This document shows, in pieces, positions 1 through 9,850 of a DNA stretch of 64,000 bases. The position numbers and the translations under genes are program-made. Below the pieces are notes generated by a model that was given only the letters and a program-made list of their open reading frames with translations, had not been told where the DNA came from and made no database searches. The DNA comes from Agrypnia vestita (Eukaryota; Arthropoda; Insecta; Trichoptera; Phryganeidae), in assembly GCA_016648135.1 (NCBI GenBank), contig JADDOH010000312.1:150647-214646 (forward strand). The letters run 5' to 3'. Within the stretch, counting starts at the first letter, position 1, and every line of letters starts with the position of its first letter.

Positions 1-252
1 CTTTCCTGAAATCTGAAAAATTATACAAATTACTTACAAATGTACGAAGTTGATACTAAAGCTAAGTTATTTTAACATCAGATAAAGAATCATATTTATT
101 AGGTAGTTCGATTTTTTTATAAAAGTTTGATAAAAATCTGATAAAAACTCCGGAATCACCTACCGTGTTAAAAAATCTGTTGTATTCAATTATGTTTACA
201 TATGTACTTACTTATTTTTTTTTAATAACGTAATAATATAATGAGCTATACC

Positions 253-296
253 CACAAAACATCTTGCTAGACGTTTGTCTAGCAAGATGTTTTGTG
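253..296. repeat. Perfect 20-bp hairpin, 4-nt loop
   Basis: CACAAAACATCTTGCTAGAC at 253-272 is exactly reversed and complemented at 277-296 around GTTT. Confidence 0.9.
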
Positions 297-299
297 TAA

Positions 300-600
300 T
301 AATCGACTTTTTATTAACTCCTCTAAATTGGAAATGAGCGTACTATTTGGTACGGAACCAAGTAATTTATTTTTCAACTTGGGAAAACATATTCCAATGC
401 CCTAGATCCGCATTTATTGTTGATTTTAGGAATTGTTAAACTCAAATTAGCTACGCCTCTTGTGTTTCTTCTTGTATAATATAGGTGTATGTACTTAGTT
501 GAATTTTCATAGGAGAGAAGTTTCGAAGTCACCTGATAATGATTAATTGCAATTCCAATCAATTGAAAAGCATTAAAATTTTCAAGAAAGTACTTTGAAG
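300..600 (-). mobile_element. LINE fragment (C-terminal end)
   Basis: The minus frame contains YYTRRNTRGVANLSLTIPKI and NKCGSRALEYVFPS, resembling the tail of non-LTR retrotransposon polyproteins (RN...L.IP...CG.R.L.Y..P). It is broken by stops at the end. Short and diverged; family not assigned. Confidence 0.45.
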
Positions 601-718
601 ATGATTCATTAGACTTCGTGCATGAGATAGTATTTCTAGATAAATCCTTCTAAAGATATTCAACTGTTACTGGATCTAGCAACATAATGCATAATACATC
701 AACAATATATTTATCATC

Positions 719-795
719 AGGGCTGATGTGGGATGGACCCTGCAATGGAATCCGAAACGTCGGCCAGAGAGGTTACATATACAGTAGGGTGTCTC
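719..795 (+). repeat. Interspersed repeat with hammerhead-like core, copy 1
   Basis: Carries CTGATG, then GGACCCTGCAATGGAATCC and GAAAC, followed by GTCGGCCAGAGAGGTTACAT. Related copies at 2695-2760 and 37900-38055. Confidence 0.6.
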
Positions 796-1249
796 ACTTT
801 TTTCAACTCTCGATTTTTCAAATTTAATAGTTCTCAAAAGTTGCATTTTTATATGTTATTAAATGCTGTATTTACAGTTTTCCTTAATACTGGTACTTTT
901 GGCTAGTTCAAAGGCCTTGAAATATAGAAAAAGTTGCAAAATAACGTTCCAATCAGAACGATATATTTTTTTTATTTACCAATTGTCTTAGTAATTAAAT
1001 GCTTTTTTCTAATAATAATATAGCCAGCATAAGGAAAACGCCATATTTAAGTTCATTTTGATAATCTGTTAGCTTAAATACCTACCCCCGTTCGGGCAAT
1101 TTCGGCTTGTTTCGGGTCGCGCTCCCGTTATGCGTGCCTCATTAGGTCAGACTTCATACCGAACGGTTGTATTTGTTAGCTTACTTGTTTTCAACCGTCG
1201 TAAAGTTTCTACATATTATACGTAATAAATTTAAGTGTTTAATTCATTC

Positions 1250-2092
1250 ATGAAACGAATCACAATGGCATCGAATCCGTCAAGTACAAAAGAAACCAGA
1301 GGTCGTACGAAATTACGTATTTTTGAGAAATATCCTGAAAAATTCAAAAGTACTATGTTACCAACTTATGGATATGTTTAACGACATTATGAGTGGGCGC
1401 GTCATGAAATGAAACAGTCAAGTAGTTTAGAACCACAAGCAAAAGTCATCACTTCTCAAGTGACTCGAACCGTTCTTGAAGTTTGGAAAAATGCAAGCAT
1501 TGTCAGCCAGCTTCTATTATCATATTGCAAACAGTATAGGCTACTATCGAAAACATTCAACAAAGAACCAAAAAGTCAATCATATTTAGAAGAAATAGAA
1601 AATTTTATAACTAAATCAACAATTCTTTTTGACATTGCTGCGTGCACATGCAAAAATTCTTCTTCTTGTAAATGTGGAAAAAATAAAACTGTTCCGATTA
1701 AAGACCACCCATTTCTTGAAGACCAACGAACCTTCAGATGCATAGGCATTGGAAATATAGTTAAAGGAAGAGAAAATTGAGAAAGTACAAAAAATTTCGA
1801 AAAGTTGGCTGAAGTATGTGATCGTTATGGCATATCGCACAGAGCAGGCGCTGCTATTGCTTCGGCTACACTGAGTGATGTCAGGGAGGCATCAAATGTT
1901 GATAAATGACAACAAAATTGTAAGAGAATAGGGTATACGAGAGTTTTGAAAGCTCGTGCCTCGCAAAAATCATTGTCGAGATCTTTTGTGATACCACAAA
2001 TCAATTTTGAGAGCGATCATTATTACGACATGATTTCCTGGCAGGATGAGAAACTTATACTGACTGAACTACCGCTTTTGAGCTATGTACTT
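1250..2092 (+). pseudogene. Broken transposon-like gene of an arthropod repeat family
   Basis: One reading frame runs from ATG 1250 with in-frame stops at 1379, about 1778 and about 1907, so it is dead as it stands. It reads MASNPSSTKETRGRTKLRIF, later LFDIAACTCKNSSSCKCGK (a Cys cluster that may bind zinc), DHPFLEDQRTFR, and CDRYGISHRAGAAIASATL. The Cys cluster, FL.DQR and CDRYG.S.RA..AIASA motifs resemble a poorly understood protein family present in many copies in hemipteran and other arthropod genomes, likely carried by a mobile element. Function not known to me. It continues to at least FVIPQINFESDHYYDMISWQ. Confidence 0.5.
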
Positions 2093-2156
2093 ATAAAGTG
2101 AAGAGCTGAGGACAGTTTTCGTCGAACGAAATGTCCGAATATTCGATTCTCCCAAG

Positions 2157-2210
2157 TCCCTGCCACACACAGTCAGTAGAAAGAAATCTACTGACTGTGT
2201 GTGGCAGGGA
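2157..2210. repeat. Perfect 24-bp hairpin, 6-nt loop
   Basis: Arms 2157-2180 and 2187-2210 are exact reverse complements around AAGAAA. It lies in the 3' part of the broken transposon-like gene. Confidence 0.92.
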
Positions 2211-2694
2211 AATGTGTGGATGCCTTAAATTGACGACTGTAGCTGCAGGTTCTGTCGTAGAGTAAACAGTTAGAGAAAGTTTTATTGCAGCCAAGCAGAA
2301 TTCCAGGAAAATTATGCCAATTTTTAATTCTAAAAAATAACTTATGCTGTCTTTAAAAATACTGTTTTTGGAAAATTTTGTATGTTTTAAATTTTTTTTT
2401 AAATAATTCAGCTTAAAATTTGCAGTAAATTTTTGTTTTAGTATATTATCTATATATATTAAAGAAATTAAGTAATTTGATAAAAATTATGTAGAAGAAA
2501 ACAGCACTTTTATTACCTCTGAAAAATCATTAAAAACCAACATTTTCAGAATATTTGGCTCGCTAGAACCAGCCAAAAGTATACTTGAATTGCAACTTTT
2601 TTTGCATTTTTGTGTAGTTATAAATGCAATGCAACTTTTGATAACTATTAAGTTTAAAAATAAAATTATTTTTTTTCGCCATACAAAGTGACAC

Positions 2695-2762
2695 ACCCTA
2701 ATATACAGGGCAGAATATCCCTGAAAACAATACACAGAAAATTCTGAACGGCCGTGAAAACA
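2695..2762 (-). repeat. Interspersed repeat, copy 2 (3' part only)
   Basis: ATATACAGGGCAGAATATCC, ACACAGAA and TTCTGAACGGCCGTG match, with few changes, the outer part of the foldback at 37900-38055. Confidence 0.6.
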
Positions 2763-3746
2763 AAAGAACACTTAGAAAAATACTTATTTTCTTTGATTTC
2801 TTGTACAATAGAAAAAATATATAATTTACTCAAATAATACTAGATTTTCCAAATTCTCTCACCGTTTATTTCAGGAAATTTAAATTATATTAGAATGATA
2901 GTATTTACATAAATATATTTAGTGTAGTAAAATGTATGGTAATAATTATGACAACCCCAGAATATGAATTAAGTTGCTGTAAAATCAAATAAATTCGAAC
3001 TTTTTCGAAAGGGTTTATTAACTGGAGAATATTTTATTGTTGAAATATACCCTCAACTTTGAAACGAAAAGTACATATTAACTTAAGAATTGACGCATGT
3101 ATTAAGTAGAAAACAAGATTGAGCCAAGGCTGTTTACCAACTAGTGCGAGGATGTTTACAATCAGGGCAATGCCTCCACTGAAGACTAAAGACATGAACT
3201 AACACCAATATTCTTATAAACTTAGCTCGATGCTGAAGCAGTTAACCATAGTTAAAGAATGAATAGCGATAGTTAACAAAATAGTTAACGATTTATCGCA
3301 GCTAATTGATTCAACAGTGAACTTTTTCATATAATTGGTGGAATCGGCGTTAACTTTTTATTTGAACGGTTGAGACATTAAAATTCATCTAACTAAAACT
3401 ATTGCACTTACAAAATTCTTTTTATTATCATTGTTAACGGTATGCATAAGTTAATATTTTTTTATTTACAAATTATTTTTAAATTTTCAAAATGATCCGC
3501 AAAGGTCCATCTCCGAGACGCGCGCAGCTGGTGGATAATCATGTCGCCAGGGTTTGAGTGAAATTAAAAAGTTAATTATTTTTATTTTATTTTACGAAAA
3601 ATAAAAATATTGAGCCAATTATAAGAATTTGCTTGATAAACCTAAAATACTATATATTGTACACAAAAGAATAAGGAAACATATGTTACAGATGCACTGA
3701 AAAGATCAAAGGGATAAAGAGTTTAAAAGAAGAAGATGTAAAAATA

Positions 3747-3797
3747 AAATTCAATACATAACCAACAAGAGTAGCTTGTTGGTTATGTATTGAATTT
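3747..3797. repeat. Perfect 23-bp hairpin, 5-nt loop
   Basis: Arms 3747-3769 and 3775-3797 are exact reverse complements around AGTAG. The right arm overlaps the GTAGCTTGTTGG start seen in the SINE family of this window. Confidence 0.9.
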
Positions 3798-3805
3798 ATA
3801 TTCAT

Positions 3806-3968
3806 AGAGATGCGTACACGGAATACGTGTCACACCAATATTCTTACTGTTTTCAAACTAAGCTAGACGCTTGTGCTGTGAAAAGAGGACTAACTTGCTG
3901 GTCAGGAGAGTGAGGTTCGAACCTTTGGATCACGAGGCGAGAGTCCTAACCAAAATACCAAAAAGTTA
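3806..3968 (-). repeat. tRNA-derived SINE (family A)
   Basis: Minus-strand copy: the tRNA-like head with box-B-like GGTTCGAACC complement lies near 3910-3930, and the tail CTAAGCTAGACGCTTGTGC and CGTGTCACACCAATATTCTT is shared with the copies at 5201, 51023 and 58680. Confidence 0.75.
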
Positions 3969-4524
3969 CTCTGTTATATGTATAATAATGTATTCTACAA
4001 AGTTTGTCCAAATATATATATAAATATGTCCAAATAAAGGAGTATGGAAATTTTGTTAAATAATCATTTTAACGTAAGGAATTTTAAAATAAACTTTCAT
4101 TGAATAAGTCATCATTCAATGGACTGCAGTTTTCACTTTTTTATATTAGATAATAATATATTATCATGAACAAAATAAAATAAGTATGATAAGAAAATGA
4201 GTTTTATTTCTGGTTTCGTTTAAATGTTATAAATAAAGAAAGAGAAAACATTTCATAAACAATTAAAATCAAAGTTATTTTTAGTTTAAATTATAATTCA
4301 ACATTACAATTCAAAATAATATACATATATTTATTGTGTAATGTATTGTCTGTAAGTTGTTTACCTTCCCGCTCGTGCAATCTGTCCCGCATAACTTTAA
4401 ATTAATAATGTATTTAATTGATAACTGCAGCATAATTGAAATCGCAAGTTTGCCTTGACCTATATATGTAAAACGATTGAAGAATCAATGAAAATAGTAT
4501 TACAGTAAGAATTTGTTATAATAC

Positions 4525-4985
4525 AGGGTGTAACAGAGCTAGTCCACAATACTTTATTATACTGTTATTCCTGCCTTAATTATGAGTGGAAAATGTTCGA
4601 GCAATCATGACCTAAATATAAATAGTTGTGGAGATGTGCAAAACCATTGTTTGCATTTTTTCAATATTTCTGACTTATTTTTTGCAAAGCCTTGAACTAT
4701 TATTACAGTAACTTCTACCGATTAAGAAAAAATCATTCGTTTCAAGTCAAATAAAATGATAAAAACCTGGCAAAAAATTATTTTGAATTTCTGCAATATT
4801 TTTATCATTCTATTTAACTTGTATAGAAATGAATGAATTTTTCATAATTTATATCAGTAACTGTAATCATAGTTCTACATTTTGCAAAAAAATAAGTCAG
4901 ATGTATTGAAAAAAAATATAAACTCTTATAAGCATTTCTCCATTCTGTATAAACGTAGGTATGCAGGAGAGATATATTTTTCTAC
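4525..4985. repeat. Foldback interspersed repeat (ACAGGGTGT family)
   Basis: The left half (ACAGGGTGTAACAGAGCTAG onwards) is repeated in inverted form from about 4795 to 4985, with the TTTGCAAA...AATAAGTCAGA block in both. Single copies occur at 12885-13100 (inverted) and 21918-22160 (direct). Confidence 0.65.
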
Positions 4986-5200
4986 ACTTTATTATTTTAA
5001 CAATGGGTTAACAATTGTATGACAGAAATATTGTGGTTTGTTAATTTTATATTGTGTTATGAGAATTTTGAGACGTTTAGCGTGAACGTGGGTACAGACT
5101 GGGGTAAAGGATTGCACATTGAAAGGAACGTGTTCTATTCGATGTCTTAGAATTTAATGGAGCATATCCTTCTTATTGGTTTATGATATTAAATGGGATC

Positions 5201-5392
5201 GAGTAGCTTGTTGGTCTATAGTGGTTATGACTCTAGCCTAGTGATTTAGTTAGTGGTCGCTGGTTCAAGCCCCATTTCAGTAGACCAGCAAGTTAGTCCT
5301 ATATTCGTAGCACAAGGGTTTAGCTTAATTTTAAAATTGTTTGAATATTGATTGATACCTACGCGTTCCGTGTTCACATCTCTAATTAAAAA
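5201..5392 (+). repeat. tRNA-derived SINE (family A)
   Basis: Starts GAGTAGCTTGTTGGTCTA, has A-box-like TGGTCTATAGTGGTTATGAC and a decayed B box GGTTCAAGCC, then GACCAGCAAGTTAGTCCT and a tail ending in CGTTCCGTGTTCACATCTCT. Confidence 0.78.
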
Positions 5393-5399
5393 AAATAAT

Positions 5400-6800
5400 A
5401 ATATCTATCAACAACAACATTAAAACTTTCCATACTGTAAGTAAAGGGATTATTTCCCTTTGCATGTGATGTAGAAATAGTGCATCATTTATCTACTACA
5501 TGTTAAGCAAATGCTATTTATTATGAATACAGGAGTTTATTCCACGTTCACAATTAAGTACTCTCTATCGTAGATCTAGAAAGAAAAATAAATTCAGAAA
5601 AATTACTATTTTTCATTTATCTCGCGTTTATTTTTTTATTCCGTGACTTTAAAACGATTTATCGCGTAATTATTTTCTATATTTAGGAAAAAAATTAAAA
5701 TCGTTTTCAAACTCATCCCATTACCACATTTTTGAAATCTTAATTTTTTTCGATATGCATCATGTACCTACTAACAAGATTTTTTTTTCATTCCACTTAA
5801 ATCCTGGCCGAGTGGTCACCCCTACCAGTTGAGCGCATCACGTAGAAGGATCTGAGCGAGATAGCACATAACTCCGCCATTTTGAAGTTTTCAAAATATT
5901 TTTTGATGAAAAATATTAATCAATGTTAGTCGTAAACAATAAAACGAATTTTTTAAATATGCGCAATTTATTTTTTAATTTGAGTAATTTTTTGATTACC
6001 TCAAGGTTGTTTAATTCCGCAACGACTCGTGTATCCACATGCCGAGAGATAAAATGTTAATTTGCATTATATGACTATATTAAATAATAAATAAATATCA
6101 CGTCCAGGACATCAATCAGACATAATTACTTAACACCTTAAAATATTTTTTCCGTCATAAACAAGATCAGCAACAAATAACTCACCAAAATTCACCAAAA
6201 CCTTTTCACAAAGATTTCATCTCTTTCGAGCTCCAGAAATATTCAATATTCTAAACAAAAAACTAAAAACATGTAGCCATGGTCTCGCATTTTTTTCTTC
6301 AAAGGTGAAAATCTGGCTCCATGAAAACATGCACAAAAACTGTTAAAAGTCAAGATATAACCAAAATTTGAAAAATACTAGTACCTATATGACCATTTAC
6401 TTTAATCTTTTCAACTACTTTTATTCAGTATCCATTTCACATTATTTTTTTTATTATCTATAATATAGAATTAATACCATTATTAAATTTGGTAACAATG
6501 AATTATTATTATTACTTATTTTTTATTGGCACTAAGATTTATTCATATAATAGCTACTTTATACAAATAATAAATATTCTTTCACATGTACTGTACTTAC
6601 TGGGAGAGCACTGTCTGCTATAATACAGTAAATTACTAGTGTAGCAGACAGGGCGTCAAATTAATGTAGTGTTTACATTGCTCTCAAGACCCTCAGCAAC
6701 AATAAAACACGCTTCTATAATTTTGTAAACATTATAAAAAGTTGTCACCTATGAATGTAAAATAAATCTATCTAATCTAAAAAAAAAATCGATAAATCTG
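5400..6800. other. No recognisable gene
   Basis: AT-rich. A modestly GC-rich patch at 5805-5890 has a 30-codon minus-strand frame (MAELCAISLRSFYVMR) that I do not recognise. It lies downstream of the takeout-like exon, so it would be intron. Confidence 0.6.
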
Positions 6801-6820
6801 ATATTATAAACACCTCAAAC

Positions 6821-6990
6821 CTGATTTTGTTTGTACTCCATGGTTAATTCTTTTTCTAAAAAAGGGTCCAAGGCTACGAGTTTCAGCTGGGGAACTCCGT
6901 GAGACACAGTTTTTATGGCAGATTGTATACTTTTTTTGAGACATTGGTCCATGTCAGGATCATCTCGTTCACACACTTGAAAGATATCGG
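6821..6990 (-). CDS. takeout/JHBP-like gene, conserved N-terminal exon
   Basis: 170-nt exon after acceptor attttcacag, ending AATCAG|gtttga in phase 0. It encodes DIFQVCERDDPDMDQCLKKS, then IQSAIKTVSHGVPQLKLVAL and DPFLEKELTMEYKQNQ. The C-x-R-x-DP...CL...GVP.L....DPF pattern is the N-terminal signature of takeout/JHBP proteins, extracellular carriers of small hydrophobic ligands in insects; the two Cys form the conserved disulfide. Only about a quarter of a usual 240-residue protein is here. The following exons were not found between 6820 and 1 and probably lie off the window, unless the gene is broken. Confidence 0.82.
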
Positions 6991-7313
6991 CTGTGAAAAT
7001 TAAAAACACGTTTAATAAATATGTAACATTAAATGCAGCTTAATTAGGGTTTATCTTTTCTAAAATCTATATTATTTTTAATATATAGTCAGACTGAAAC
7101 ACTGTTCTAGTTCATAGGATTCAGATTATTATTGTTCCGAATTATGATATCATTTGAATTTCCAGAAAGAGTCCTATTCCTTATTTTAAATCCAATAATA
7201 TTATAATTTACAAAAAGATAACGCTATTTTTAACATGATTCAAAAATACCAAAATAAGTTTTTAAATTCTCTTAAAATTTTGGTACGTATGTATATGGAT
7301 TTAAGCTGTTGTA

Positions 7314-7362
7314 ATTAAACGAATTAACTTTGTTTATAAGTACATAAGTTAACTCGTTTAAT
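7314..7362. repeat. 17-bp inverted repeat, 15-nt loop
   Basis: ATTAAACGAATTAACTT and its complement at 7346-7362 differ at one base. Confidence 0.75.
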
Positions 7363-8164
7363 AATAAATTGAGTAACCACAAAGTAATAGCAAAATACCA
7401 CAGTATAATATTGCATGTTAACTTGATATTTCACCCTTTTGACAAAAGCGGATTTTTCTAACTTTGAGTTTTCTGTCTCATTGCTTTCTGCATAACCACT
7501 CAATTATCCAATGAGATGTTATGATGGTAAAGTAATTTAATGTATCTGAATTGCATAAAAAACCGGAAGTTATTTCCACTTTCACTCAAGATTTAAATGA
7601 CTCATCATTATCCGGAAATTTGCGCCACACTATGTCCTGTAACTCGTAGAAAGTAAGAGGTTCTTGTAGTACATATATTAGTATCATACAAGTATTTAGA
7701 ATATAGCGTATTCTTTAATTCAAGCTATCTTAAAGATACCAATTCTCACATTTATGAAAATTAAATAAATTTGAATATTGTTCGTTGTACATGAAAGTGG
7801 CGATATCAAAATGAGAAAAATCAACTTCAATGGAAGAAACATTTTCTAACAACAACCAAGTTTGTTGAGGCAGTCTAATATTCCGTTTCAAAATTCCAAC
7901 AAATAAAATCCATGTACCATACAGGGTATCTCGTAGCTAGTAGCAAAAAATTCGGGGATCATTTTTCATTCAATTTTGAATATAAAATATTCCTTAGGTA
8001 CACTTTGGGTGAAACTTTGACAGTTACAAAAATAAGTTTGTGTAGCGTAGAATTAATACACATTTATAAAAAGCAAGGAATCTTAGAAAAATCATTGACC
8101 TCGCCCCTAATCAGTCAACTCTAAGTAGTACTTAGTATTTAAGTCCTAAGTTTAGTAACAAACA

Positions 8165-8240
8165 TAATAATTTCGTTGTCTGTTCGTCTGTTCGTCCGTC
8201 CGTCCGTTCGTCTATCTGACTGTCCCCGTAACTTCGTGTA
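8165..8240 (+). repeat. TCTG/TCCG microsatellite and linked repeat
   Basis: CTGTTCGTCTGTTCGTCCG and further TCCG units, followed by CCCCGTAACTTCGTGTAACG. A related piece is at 21357-21425 (TCTGTCTGTCCATCCG, CCCCGTAACTCCGCGTAACG), so this is an interspersed family, not just a simple repeat. Confidence 0.65.
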
Positions 8241-8629
8241 ACGTCCGTAATTTCGTTCGGGCTTGAACCCCGGGTCACCAAACCCGAACCGGCCGCTTCA
8301 CGCATGTTGTTACTGCCGCCTCTCCGTGGAGCGCCAAAAAGATGCTATAAATATAAACTAGGGCTTAGCAAAGACGCGAACTAATGTTCCGTCATTTTTG
8401 ACTGGTTGCAGCTAGTTAGTAATATTACTGAAGATGGTGGGTCAGCATTGAAAACGATATGATAATTATTAATAATAAATAGTGAAAGTAAACATTGTTG
8501 TTATTTTAAAATAATATTTTTTTATATATCCTACTAGCTGTTCGTAACCGGCATTGCACGGATTAAGGATTAAGTTAAAAATAAGTTTGTTGGGGAAAAC
8601 AAAGGTTCCATTGTTTTGCAAGGCCTCCA

Positions 8630-9195
8630 ATAAAAACAATGTTTCCATTTAATCAACGCTGGGATGTCCGGAAAGGAAATATGGCCTGTTTTACCCGCCG
8701 GGTAATAAAGAATGAGTTTACAAAATTTGGATCAGATAATACAAACGGTGTAGATTTGTACAGAACACATATTAGAGGAGGAAGAGAGAAATGTAGCCTA
8801 TCTTACCCGCCGGGTCCTAAAGAATAAGTATCAAAATTGGGTCAGATCAGGCAATCAAAGAATTTACATGGAAAATATATCGGGAGGAGGCGATGGGACA
8901 TAGGCGAGGGGGAAGTGTCACCTATGCTACCCGCCGGGTACTAATGAATAAATATGCAAAATTTGGATCAGATTGGTCAAACGGTTTTGTATTAAAAAAT
9001 GTTGTGATGAAGGCAAAGGGACAATGTTGCTTATGTTTTCCGCCGGATTCTAAAAAATAAGAATGCAAAATTTGGATCAGATCGGTCAAACGGTGTGGAT
9101 TTGTACAGGACATATATCAGGGCGAGGAGGTAGGGTATAGGGGTAGAGGGAAATGTCGCCTATGTTATCCGTCGGGTCCTAAAGAATAAGTATGC
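8630..9195 (+). repeat. Minisatellite, 110-130-bp unit, about 5 copies
   Basis: The anchor ACCCGCCGGGT (or a variant) recurs near 8693, 8805, 8929, 9038 and 9167. Each is followed by a TAAAGAATAAGTATGCAAA-like block, TTTGGATCAGAT.GGTCAAACGG and a GAGGAGG-type purine stretch. Unit lengths vary, so copies are old. Confidence 0.85.
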
Positions 9196-9198
9196 AAG

Positions 9199-9239
9199 AT
9201 TTGGTTCATTAGAATCACGGTGATTCAAATGAACCAAAT
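9199..9239. repeat. 20-bp hairpin, 1-nt loop, one mismatch
   Basis: ATTTGGTTCATTAGAATCAC at 9199 pairs with 9220-9239; it sits exactly at the right end of the minisatellite, its left arm starting within the repeat's TTTGG block. Confidence 0.8.
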
Positions 9240-9529
9240 TTAGAATAATAATACAATAGAAGAGAACATTCTCTCGATGTCCTCTTCTGTCGTCCTAAAT
9301 ACACAAACTCATCTGCATGTTCCAAATATTTATTGCTTACTATTAATAATATATTAATAATTAAAATAAGAATTTTATAACCAGTGGCGTAACTGTTATG
9401 GAGCAGTTGAAACAGGCTGCCCTAGGCGTAAAGCTTAATGTGAAATTTTTATTCGCAATTCTAATTTTTGGACTATTTCTTTATTATTAACTCATATTTA
9501 TTTAAGACACCTTTGCAAAATGCGATATT

Positions 9530-9850
9530 AATTTCAAACCATAAATAAAATATTCCAAAATTGTTAGTTTCTTAGTTTATCAGCATTTATTAAATTAAGT
9601 GGTGATAAACGAAGTAATTTTTAAAAATTAAAAAAAAATCAACGTCAATTGTAAAAAATAAATTTTATTTAATAGATGATTTAATTATGCAAGAAAAAAT
9701 AATTTTAACTTTAATTTAATTAATTATAAATTTGTCTTAAATGCGAGAGGGACATAATTACGTCGTGTTCCAGCTCCCTTGCCTAAAGAAAAGGTTTATT
9801 TGAACTGTGGACAGTTTCATACTCGGTGCTGATAACTGACTTGTCTGTTT
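9530..9850. repeat. Interspersed repeat (copy related to 51240-51490 and 54530-54760)
   Basis: Shares AATAAATTTTATTTAATAGA, TTTAATTATGCAAGAA and a CTTGCCTAAAGAAAAGG / TTTCCTAAAGAATGGG block with the later copies. Function and full length unknown. Confidence 0.5.

Noticed and set aside
3480..3560. Minus-strand open stretch (PGDMIIHQLRASRRWTFADH) as a later takeout exon
   Set aside because: No takeout motif and no matching phase.
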